A DNA stretch of 35,679 nt from Elusimicrobia bacterium RIFCSPLOWO2_02_FULL_39_32 (GTDB taxonomy: Bacteria > Elusimicrobiota > Elusimicrobia > 2-02-FULL-39-32): the NCBI GenBank assembly GCA_001800135.1, contig MGUU01000026.1, positions 1-35,679 on the forward strand. The letters are read 5' to 3'. Below are positions 8,355-15,484 of the stretch, one piece after another (the stretch's first letter is position 1; each line of letters starts with the position of its first letter). The position numbers were made by a program, and so were the translations under genes. Under the pieces are notes generated by a model, which saw only the letters and a list, made by a program, of their open reading frames with translations, searched no databases and was not told where the DNA came from.

Positions 8355-9233
8355 ATGGCTTTGGAAAATGTAAGTTTTAACGTGGGAAAAAATACGATTT
8401 TTGGTCTGCTAGGGCCTAATGGCGGAGGGAAAACCACTCTTTTTAAAATACTGACCACCTTTTTTCTTCCAACCTCAGGATCTGTTGAAATTTTTGGATT
8501 AGACATTCTTAAGGAAATGGCTGAGGCGCGAAAACAAATTGGAGTCATTTTTCAAAACCCAAGTTTAGATAAAAAACTTTCTGTAAAAGAAAATCTAACG
8601 CACCAAGGACATCTTTATGGTCTTTCTGGCTTAAAACTAAAAGAAAGAATTCTGCTTCTTCTGGAGCAAGGGGGCCTTTTGGAAATAGCCAATGAGCGAA
8701 TAGAAACTCTTTCAGGAGGCACGCAAAGAAGAGTAGAAATCCTAAAAGGTATGATCCATAACCCAAACTTGCTCCTGATGGATGAACCTACTTTTGGCTT
8801 AGACCCTGCGGCAAGAATCGCTCTCTGGGAAATTTTAAAAAATTTAAAACAAAATGGAACTACCATTGTTTGTACCACGCACCTCATGGAAGAGGCGGAA
8901 AAATGCGATTCTTTAGCTATTTTAAATGAAGGAAAGTTAGTGGCGCTGGATTCCCCCTCAAATCTTAAAAAAGAGATTGGAGGGGATGTAATTGCCATAG
9001 AAACCAACAATGCAACCTCTCTTAAAGAAGAATTAAAGAAAAAATTTGATCTTCAGACCATGCTGCTGGATGAAAAAACTCTTCACATAGAAAAAGAAAA
9101 AGGGGTGGAATTAATCACAGAGCTCATTCAAACTTTTGGCAAAGAAATAATTTCCATTAGTTTAAGTAAGCCCAGTCTGGAAGATGTCTTTATCCATAAA
9201 ACAGGACACAAGTTTCATACTAATACCAGATGA
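8355..9233 (+). CDS. ABC transporter ATPase, DrrA/NatA-like
   Basis: The nucleotide-binding subunit shows Walker A GPNGGGKTT (second Gly where Ala is usual), Q-loop IFQNPSLD, signature LSGGTQRRVEI, Walker B LLLMDEPTFGLDP, switch His in CTTHLMEEAEKC and a C-terminal LEDVFIHKTG tail typical of ABC-2 exporters. The coordinates use the first ATG, but the family's first strand lies upstream: codons 8298-8354 read IIRIQSLSYQYPHASSNRK in the same frame. The true start is probably a rare ATT at 8280 (overlapping the ctaB stop) or at 8298/8301, since no ATG, GTG or TTG occurs after the in-frame stop at 8271. The substrate is unknown. Confidence 0.92.
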   Translation: MALENVSFNVGKNTIFGLLGPNGGGKTTLFKILTTFFLPTSGSVEIFGLDILKEMAEARKQIGVIFQNPSLDKKLSVKENLTHQGHLYGLSGLKLKERILLLLEQGGLLEIANERIETLSGGTQRRVEILKGMIHNPNLLLMDEPTFGLDPAARIALWEILKNLKQNGTTIVCTTHLMEEAEKCDSLAILNEGKLVALDSPSNLKKEIGGDVIAIETNNATSLKEELKKKFDLQTMLLDEKTLHIEKEKGVELITELIQTFGKEIISISLSKPSLEDVFIHKTGHKFHTNTR

Positions 9234-10006
9234 ACAATCTATTTTTGCCTATAGTTAGCTTGTGGTATAGAGAAGTGATCCGTTTTTTACGGCAACCCTC
9301 TAGAGTGATTGGAGCGCTTGTTCCGCCCATCCTCTTTTGGTTTTTTATTGGCTCTGGATTGGGAAAATCTCCTTTTCAAACTTTTAGCCCGGAAGAAAAT
9401 TACATGCAGTATCTTTTTCCTGGAACCATTCTCATGATTGTGCTCTTCACCTCTATTTTTTCTACCATTTCAATCATTGAAGACAGAAAAGATGGATTCC
9501 TTCAATCTGTTATTATCGCGCCTATCCCAAGAAGCTCTATTGTTCTAGGCAAAATTTTAGGAGGAACTACTTTAGCTTTTTTTGAAGCTTTAGCTTTTTT
9601 GCTTTTAGCCCCTTTGCTTAAAATTCATTTTAGCTGGAACTCGCTTTTTATTGCCCTTTTACTGCTTTTTCTGATTTCAATGGGTTTAACAGGGATGGGA
9701 TTTATCCTTGCATGGCAGATGGATTCTACTCAAGGGTTTCATTCTGTTATGAATCTTTTTCTTATGCCGCTTTGGTTCCTTTCCGGAGCTCTTTTCCCTT
9801 TAGAAAGCGCCTCCCCTTGGTTACGTCTTCTCATGATTTTAGATCCTTTAACCTATGGCGTAGCTGGGTTAAGAACTGCTTTTTATTCTCAATCTTTACA
9901 CTCCGGCGGAAACTTTCCCTCCTTAACTCTTTGCTTATTTTCTAGTTTCATATTTTGTTTGTTTACTTTCACTCTTTCGCTTTTAGTCTGCAAACGAAAA
10001 ACTTAA
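9230..10006 (+). CDS. ABC-2 type transporter permease
   Basis: This 258-residue permease has six predicted membrane helices, an N-terminal amphipathic stretch (SLWYREVIRFLRQPSRVIG) and the ABC-2 loop EDRKDGFLQSVIIAPIPRSS. The C-terminal region LSGALFPLESASPWLR and DPLTYGVAGLR is also family-typical. It starts within the ATPase stop codon (ATGA), so the two are coupled and form one exporter. Similar ATPase-permease pairs follow ctaB in other oxidase clusters. Export of a cofactor, lipid or copper-related compound for oxidase assembly is possible but not shown. Confidence 0.9.
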   Translation: MNNLFLPIVSLWYREVIRFLRQPSRVIGALVPPILFWFFIGSGLGKSPFQTFSPEENYMQYLFPGTILMIVLFTSIFSTISIIEDRKDGFLQSVIIAPIPRSSIVLGKILGGTTLAFFEALAFLLLAPLLKIHFSWNSLFIALLLLFLISMGLTGMGFILAWQMDSTQGFHSVMNLFLMPLWFLSGALFPLESASPWLRLLMILDPLTYGVAGLRTAFYSQSLHSGGNFPSLTLCLFSSFIFCLFTFTLSLLVCKRKT

Positions 10007-10013
10007 CTAAAAT

Positions 10014-10140
10014 GAGTTTGTTGAATTATTGTTTCACCATTCCCGCGAAAGCGGGAATCCAGGCAAAAGACCGAATAAAGCTACTGGATTCCCCGGTCAA
10101 GCCGGGGAATGACGACTTGTGCGAATATTTTAACAAACTC
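10014..10140. repeat. REPIN/MITE-like nested palindrome
   Basis: A 127-base nested palindrome. Outer arms 10014-10030 and 10124-10140 (GAGTTTGTT / AACAAACTC core) match at 15 of 17 positions. Inside are two perfect hairpins: 10039-10058 (8-bp stem ATTCCCGC, GAAA loop) and 10088-10110 (9-bp stem ATTCCCCGG, 5-base loop). They are joined by the inverted pair GGAATCCAG (10054-10062) and CTGGATTCC (10084-10092). Two REP hairpins in inverted orientation define a REPIN, a dispersed element mobilised by RAYT (Y1) transposases. It may also act as a transcription terminator after the ABC permease gene. No second copy was noticed in the window. Confidence 0.8.
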
Positions 10141-10176
10141 AAAATAACCTACTGACATGAATTTGGCCGATTCATT

Positions 10177-11226
10177 ATGAATGATTCAAACCTATCTTTT
10201 TTTCATTTACGATTTTTAATTCCTTTTTTTGCGATCGCCTTCCTTTTTTGTTTTTCTTTTGTTTTTTATCCAGCATCAGCCTTGTCTAAAACTCTTGAGT
10301 CTCGACTTTCAAACTATGGAAAGATAACTTCCTTTTCCTTAATGGAAAGGAATGGCAGAAGCATTGACGATAAAGAACTTTTAGGAAAAATTTGGCTGGT
10401 AAATTTTATTTTTACCCGATGCAATGGCCCTTGCCCAATTTTAAGCTCTAGGATGTCTCAGTTGCAAAAAGATCTTGCCCAAGAGATACAGCTTGTTTCT
10501 ATCACAGTAGATCCAAATTATGATTCGCCTCAAGTATTAAAAGAATACGCTGAACGATTCAACGCGGATGAAAATCGCTGGCTTTTTCTTACAGGAGAAA
10601 AAAAAGAGGTTTATGATTTATTGATTAAAGGTTTTCATATCGGGATCCAAGAAGATTTGGAGCAAACTAATCCTCAAGAGAGATTCATCCACTCCCAAAA
10701 CTTTCTTTTGATTGACCAAAATGGATTTATACGAAAAATTTATCATGGAGAAGACTGGCAGGATTTAAAACAAACCCTAACAGACACAAAATTATTATTG
10801 CTAGAAAAAAATAAACCTTGGGTCTTAAAACTTCCTTCCCTAAACGCTTTACTGAATGGCAGCTGCATCTTTTTCCTTATGAATGGCCTTTATTTTATTA
10901 AAAAAAAGATGATCCCATTTCACAAAGCTTGCATGGGCACGGCATTTATGGTTTCCATGGGATTTCTTGCTTCCTATTTAATTTATCATTACCATGCGGG
11001 TTCTATCCCCTATCAAGGTCAAGGCTGGATAAGAATCTTATATTTTGGAATTCTTATTTCCCATACCATTCTAGCGGCATTTGTTCCAGTCTTAGCGCTT
11101 TTAACTCTTTATCAGGCTTGGAAAGGACATTTTGAAAAACATGTAAAGTTAGCTCGTTGGACTTTTCCAATTTGGCTCTATGTTTCCTTTACTGGTATTA
11201 TTGTCTATATAATGGTTTATCATTAA
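10177..11226 (+). CDS. SCO1/SenC copper chaperone fused to DUF420 (CtaM-like)
   Basis: This 349-residue fusion has an N-terminal anchor (about 9-32), a periplasmic thioredoxin-fold SCO domain (about 38-215) and a C-terminal four-helix DUF420 domain (about 225-349). Copper ligands of SCO are all visible: Cys82 and Cys86 in TRCNGPCP and His172 in RFIHSQNF. The DUF420 part contains HKACMGTAFMVSM, YLIYHYHAGS, ISHTILAA and KLARWTFPIWLYVSFTGI, with conserved histidines in the membrane. SCO proteins deliver copper to CuA of subunit II, and DUF420/CtaM is needed for maturation of haem-copper oxidases in Firmicutes. Joining them in one chain suggests a combined assembly factor for the oxidase here. 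Confidence 0.9.
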   Translation: MNDSNLSFFHLRFLIPFFAIAFLFCFSFVFYPASALSKTLESRLSNYGKITSFSLMERNGRSIDDKELLGKIWLVNFIFTRCNGPCPILSSRMSQLQKDLAQEIQLVSITVDPNYDSPQVLKEYAERFNADENRWLFLTGEKKEVYDLLIKGFHIGIQEDLEQTNPQERFIHSQNFLLIDQNGFIRKIYHGEDWQDLKQTLTDTKLLLLEKNKPWVLKLPSLNALLNGSCIFFLMNGLYFIKKKMIPFHKACMGTAFMVSMGFLASYLIYHYHAGSIPYQGQGWIRILYFGILISHTILAAFVPVLALLTLYQAWKGHFEKHVKLARWTFPIWLYVSFTGIIVYIMVYH

Positions 11227-11347
11227 CCCGAATAATCAAATTAATTGTGAGAAGTCCCTTGACTCCGCTTAGGGATAGGAGAGACGAACAAGATGTCCAT
11301 TTTTTCTAAGCAGGCTTTCCCATAACAATGAAAGGGGTTTTAAAAAA

Positions 11348-11674
11348 ATGAAAGAAGCTCAAATTCCTTTTAAAAAAATAATTTTTGTCTGCACCAATGT
11401 TCGGGAAGGAGAAGATGCCTGCTCTAATCCTGAACGCGGTTCTAACTGCGGCATGAGTTTACTGGAAACTTTGAGAGATGAGGTTAAAAAACGAGGCTTA
11501 AAAGGAAAAATTAGAGTGGCAAAATCCGGCTGCATGGATCTGTGCGCAGCAGGGCCAAACATCATGGTTTTTGACTCAAATGGCGCTCAAAAATGGGTCA
11601 GCCACATAAGCCAAGCAGAACTTCCTCATTTTATTGAGGAACATTTAAAAATTAAAAGTGAGGGCCAAGAGTAA
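11348..11674 (+). CDS. Thioredoxin-fold [2Fe-2S] ferredoxin
   Basis: This 108-residue protein begins with the family signature IIFVCTNVREGEDAC and later has KSGCMDLCAAGPNIMV. Likely cluster ligands are Cys15, Cys25, Cys62 and Cys66, with Cys34 extra. Such small ferredoxins share the fold of the NuoE/HoxE cluster domain and carry one electron; the partner is unknown. A good ribosome site (GAAAGGGG) precedes the ATG. The last 23 bases overlap the end of the convergent 967-residue gene on the other strand. Position after the SCO fusion suggests the end of the respiratory run, with a 121-base gap before it. Confidence 0.88.
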   Translation: MKEAQIPFKKIIFVCTNVREGEDACSNPERGSNCGMSLLETLRDEVKKRGLKGKIRVAKSGCMDLCAAGPNIMVFDSNGAQKWVSHISQAELPHFIEEHLKIKSEGQE

Positions 11675-14555
11675 AGTAAAAGACCTGTTCCCCATCAGAG
11701 GTTCTTCTTGCCCAGTCTAGCTGCAAAACCACTGGAAAGGTTTGCAGCACAAAAGCCTGAAATCTTAATCCCAACCCAAAAGAATTGCGCAGATCTTCTA
11801 TTTTATAAGCTAACAACTGGTCTCGGCTGCTCCAAACAATTCCATTGTCTGTAAAGATGGAGCCATAGACATTTTTAAAAAGAAAATCAGGAAATAAAAA
11901 CCAGATGTGATAGTTTAAATCAAAAAATATAGGGAACCTCCACTCTAAATTTGAAATCAGAAAGCGATTCCCAACTGAATCTAAATCAAAACGGCCGTAA
12001 CCCCTAAGCAGATCATCCCCGCCTACTCTAAAAAGCTGTTTATCCCTGCCAAAACTGGAAGCGCCAAAAGCTCTAAATGCTAAAGCGCTCTCTTTTGGCA
12101 AAGGCGCAAATTGGTGCAGAGTCACAAAGATATTTCTGTAATCCACCTGGCTCCTCCACTGGTCATTGGACTCTTCTCCAGTCACAATGATCCGATGGCC
12201 CGCGCTTGTTTCTAAATATCTTCCCTGTGTCACATCTTTAAAATAAGTCAATGAAAATACGTTTTCCCTTCCTATTGACCGCAAAGAACCTAAGGAATCA
12301 TCTGTAAATTGAACGCGCCTTTGCGTGGTTAAAAAACGCGCTGCTAATTTTTCAAAACGATTTAAAGGATATTCTACTCCCACAAATTGAGCGTCTTCCC
12401 TGCGCACTTCCCGAGTGGTTAAGAGCACATTTTCTTCTGTATCCCCGGCAAAACCAAAGAAAATCTGAGGCCTGAACCGCAAATAAGAATAAAGGATTTG
12501 ATAGTTCAAAAAATCTAAGCGCGAAGCATAACTAAAAGATGTTTGCATCTGGTGATTGCCTAACATTTCAGAAGCTCTCCAATAAGCGGAAAGAAATAAA
12601 CCGTCTGTGGAAGAATAAAAAAGAATTGGAAAGAAAAAATCAGTGGAAGCTTTAAAAACATAATCTTCTTTTGCATGAAAAGAGATGGGAGATTTTTCTG
12701 GTTTTTCTTTATTAAAAGCTTGGCTAGAATTTAATTTAAAATCTTTAACCTCTCTTGCCTGGCTAAATAGCGTTTTAAGCTCAGCCCTATAAATTTGATG
12801 TTCTCCCTCTCTATAAGAAACAAAAAGCATCTCTTGGCGCTCCGGGGAAATAGCGGGATTAAAATTTCCTCCAATAATTTCAGTAAGTTTTAAGACTTTC
12901 CCTTCTTTAAGTAAAAGAGCATAGAGGTTATAAATATTCGCGCCATCATTGATGAATAGGATCGAATCTCCCAAAGAAGAAATAAAGGGTTGAGTTTCGT
13001 TCCCTGCAAGCTCTAAAAGTTTAGATTCTTTTCCAGTCTCTAAGGAATAAGACCATAAATCCCGTTCATAGAGATGCTTAGGATCGTTTCTATTTTCCTG
13101 AACCTTGATGTGCTGTGAAGATTGAGATGCGTTCCAGAAACCAATGTCAGTCCTAGAAATATTTTCCCTTGAAAAAAGAATTGACTTCCCATCTGGGAAA
13201 AAACGCAGATCGTTTTCATCTTCAAGAGTATGGGTTAATTGTTCAAGACCTTTCCCATTCTTATAAGCAATATAAATATCAGAAATTCCTTGTTTCATCC
13301 CAATAAAAATAATCTTTGTTCCGTCCGGAGAAAATTGAGGGGAAGTGACGCTTTCTAAAGGAAATTTTATTTTTTTTAGGCGATCCCTCTTAAGGTCATA
13401 GAAATAAAGAAAATCTTTCTGGCGGGTTTCCCCTGCAAAAAGAACTGTTGCTCCGTCCGGAGAAATGGAAAGAGCAGAACCAGTTCTTTTAATATTTTCA
13501 ATCTCTTTAGAAAAACGCGCTTGAATGTTTAAAGGCAGGGAACGATTTAAAAGAAGATCATGAATAAAAAGTTCAGTCACTCCGGAACGGTCAGAAAGAT
13601 AAATAAATTCTTTCCCTCCCGGCATAAAGACAGGGTGGGTATTAAAAATAGGATAAATTTGGTCAGAAGCGGTCAGCTTTTTTGCATAATGAGCAGGCTC
13701 TTTTAATTGAGAGGATTCTTCTTCATATTTTTCTTCCAAAGATTCTTTAAATTTCTCATTTAATTCAAAAATATTTAGCCCTAACAATTCCTGTAAAGCA
13801 TTGTTTATGTCAAATTTTTCAGCTATGTTTTCAAGCAAGAGCCCCACTTTTTCAGCTCCATACTCTTGCGCTATAAAGTCTAAAGCAGCGTTGCCGGTTT
13901 TATAAGCTAATGTGATTTGGTTTGGTTTTAGATGACTAAAACCATGCAGCATGGTTAAAGGAAGGAGAGTATGAGAGGTAACTGCATCTCGCAAAAGCAT
14001 CTCTTTTTGAGGATCATCTATCTCCCCGCTGGCATATTCCGCCATGCCTTCCATAAACCACAAAGGATATAATACGGATTTAAGCAGCTTAGCAGATTTC
14101 CAAAAGCCTGAGTAAAGCACATAAAACTGAACTTCATGAGTAAATTCATGTTTAATCACATGTTCTAACCATCTTTGAGTGCCGTCATTAAAAATAAGGA
14201 ACCTATTTTTAAACGCTTCTGTAACTCCGCCGGTTCCTTCTCCCACATCCACAATATTATTTTGCTCAAAATCATTGTGGTTCAAGAAGAAAAAAAAGGG
14301 AAGACGGCCTTTAACAGGGATATTGAGTCGTTCTGTGACCTCCTCATACGCATGCTCCAGATGCTCTGCCACAAAAGGGAGTAAAAGATCTGCCCCTTGA
14401 TAATGATATAAATCAAAATGAGCTGTTTTTAAAATACGCCATTTAAATTTTTTGGCAATCAGTTTATTTTGACTGGCAGAATGGGAGGATTGAATAAAAA
14501 GTAAAAAAAAGAAAAAAGGGATGAGCGCGTAAACTTTTTTTACGCGCGCCATCAT
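11652..14555 (-). CDS. Outer-membrane metallopeptidase/beta-propeller/Omp85-barrel fusion
   Basis: This 967-residue protein has a signal peptide (about 1-27). Residues about 35-290 form a peptidase MA-type domain with HEFTH (136-140) and downstream WFMEGMAEY supplying the third Glu of a gluzincin site. Residues about 290-620 carry PD40/TolB-like propeller repeats such as ISPDGATVLFAG, FSPDGTKIIFIG and FFPDGKSILFSR. Residues about 650-967 resemble an Omp85/bacterial surface antigen barrel, with LRGYGRFDLDSVGNRFL matching the conserved (V/L)RGY loop, and end in a terminal Phe. It should sit in the outer membrane with the peptidase and propeller in the periplasm. Substrate and role are unknown. 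Its ATGATG start overlaps the TPR gene stop. Confidence 0.82.
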   Translation of the reverse strand: MMARVKKVYALIPFFFFLLFIQSSHSASQNKLIAKKFKWRILKTAHFDLYHYQGADLLLPFVAEHLEHAYEEVTERLNIPVKGRLPFFFFLNHNDFEQNNIVDVGEGTGGVTEAFKNRFLIFNDGTQRWLEHVIKHEFTHEVQFYVLYSGFWKSAKLLKSVLYPLWFMEGMAEYASGEIDDPQKEMLLRDAVTSHTLLPLTMLHGFSHLKPNQITLAYKTGNAALDFIAQEYGAEKVGLLLENIAEKFDINNALQELLGLNIFELNEKFKESLEEKYEEESSQLKEPAHYAKKLTASDQIYPIFNTHPVFMPGGKEFIYLSDRSGVTELFIHDLLLNRSLPLNIQARFSKEIENIKRTGSALSISPDGATVLFAGETRQKDFLYFYDLKRDRLKKIKFPLESVTSPQFSPDGTKIIFIGMKQGISDIYIAYKNGKGLEQLTHTLEDENDLRFFPDGKSILFSRENISRTDIGFWNASQSSQHIKVQENRNDPKHLYERDLWSYSLETGKESKLLELAGNETQPFISSLGDSILFINDGANIYNLYALLLKEGKVLKLTEIIGGNFNPAISPERQEMLFVSYREGEHQIYRAELKTLFSQAREVKDFKLNSSQAFNKEKPEKSPISFHAKEDYVFKASTDFFFPILFYSSTDGLFLSAYWRASEMLGNHQMQTSFSYASRLDFLNYQILYSYLRFRPQIFFGFAGDTEENVLLTTREVRREDAQFVGVEYPLNRFEKLAARFLTTQRRVQFTDDSLGSLRSIGRENVFSLTYFKDVTQGRYLETSAGHRIIVTGEESNDQWRSQVDYRNIFVTLHQFAPLPKESALAFRAFGASSFGRDKQLFRVGGDDLLRGYGRFDLDSVGNRFLISNLEWRFPIFFDLNYHIWFLFPDFLFKNVYGSIFTDNGIVWSSRDQLLAYKIEDLRNSFGLGLRFQAFVLQTFPVVLQLDWARRTSDGEQVFYFTLGPHF
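14525..14547 (-). other. Perfect 9-bp hairpin in early codons
   Basis: GCGCGTAAA (14525-14533) and TTTACGCGC (14539-14547) form a perfect stem with a five-base loop inside codons 3-10 of the 967-residue gene, about eight bases after its start. In the minus-strand mRNA it could hinder ribosome loading unless translation runs in from the overlapping TPR gene. The Lys/Arg codons of a signal peptide could create such a palindrome by chance. Confidence 0.5.
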
Positions 14556-15484
14556 CTTTTTTTAAGTTTCTTTTTTAATGTTCTTACTTTTTGATTTAAA
14601 AAGGGATTTTTAGGGACTTTTTCCAATGCTTTTGAATAAATTTGAAACGCATCTTCTTGCCTGCCTAATGCCTCATAAGAAGATCCTAAGATAAGAAAAA
14701 GTTCCTGCTCTTCTGGAAATTTTTTAAGCAAATTTAAAGAAAAAGAAACAGCCTTTTCCCAATCCTGATGCGCCTTATAAAGCTGCAGAAGTGTTAAAGA
14801 GACCTCTTTAGTTAAAAGATGACCAGGGGAACTGGTTTCTAAAAGAGAAGCTGATTCTAAATTAGAAATGGCTTGGGTCAGGAAGGAGTCTAGCTGAACT
14901 TTTTCCTCTTGAGTTAATTTTTTTTTCTTTAATAAAAGTTCCGCATTTTTTTGAAAAGCTAAACCACAATTGACCAAAGAAGTAATATCTTTTGGGTCTT
15001 CTTTTAATAGCTCCTGATATTTTAAAATCGCCTCATTCCATTTTTGCATTTTCCAAAGCAGTCTGGCCAACCTTAAACGAATCTGCCTCTCTTTTGGTTC
15101 ATGCTTTAAAAACCTTTCATATTGTTTTTGAGCTTCCTCTAAAAGGGAGAGGTTTTCATAGAGAACGCCAGAGTAATAAAAGATCCTTTTATCAAAAGCC
15201 CCCTGTCTCCATGCCAAATTAAAACTATTTAAAGATTGGGCATAAGTCTCTTTGCCCATAAAAAAATAAGCTACGCCTTGGTCCACTAAGGAGGCAAGAT
15301 CATTTGCGTTTTTGGAATAGAGCTCTTGGCTTTTTTTAAGTTTTTTCTCTAGGGTGGTTTGCGAAGGGGGAGACTCTTCTAAACGAGGAAAAAATTGGGG
15401 TTCCGACCTATGAGGCGCAAAATAATAAATCCCTAAAAATAAAAATGGCGCAAGATAAAGATAGGAACGAGTGTTCCAGTTCAA
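14552..15484 (-). CDS. TPR-repeat protein with N-terminal membrane segment
   Basis: This 310-residue protein has one hydrophobic segment (about 8-25) and then helical tetratricopeptide repeats from about residue 45 to the end, for example LASLVDQGVAYFFMGKETYA, FYYSGVLYENLSLLEEAQKQ and LFLILGSSYEALGRQEDAFQ. TPRs bind other proteins; here they would face the periplasm from the inner membrane. The start is TTG at 15484, directly abutting the rpsA TAA; no ATG occurs before residue 76, which would remove the anchor. It overlaps the downstream barrel gene by four bases, so the two products are probably made together and may interact. No specific family is recognised. Confidence 0.8.
   Translation of the reverse strand: MNWNTRSYLYLAPFLFLGIYYFAPHRSEPQFFPRLEESPPSQTTLEKKLKKSQELYSKNANDLASLVDQGVAYFFMGKETYAQSLNSFNLAWRQGAFDKRIFYYSGVLYENLSLLEEAQKQYERFLKHEPKERQIRLRLARLLWKMQKWNEAILKYQELLKEDPKDITSLVNCGLAFQKNAELLLKKKKLTQEEKVQLDSFLTQAISNLESASLLETSSPGHLLTKEVSLTLLQLYKAHQDWEKAVSFSLNLLKKFPEEQELFLILGSSYEALGRQEDAFQIYSKALEKVPKNPFLNQKVRTLKKKLKKR

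Noticed and set aside
11293-11325. Ten-codon leader ORF before the ferredoxin gene
   Set aside because: It has an AGGAG some distance upstream, but no attenuator-like structure or codon bias supports regulation, and so short an ORF is expected by chance.
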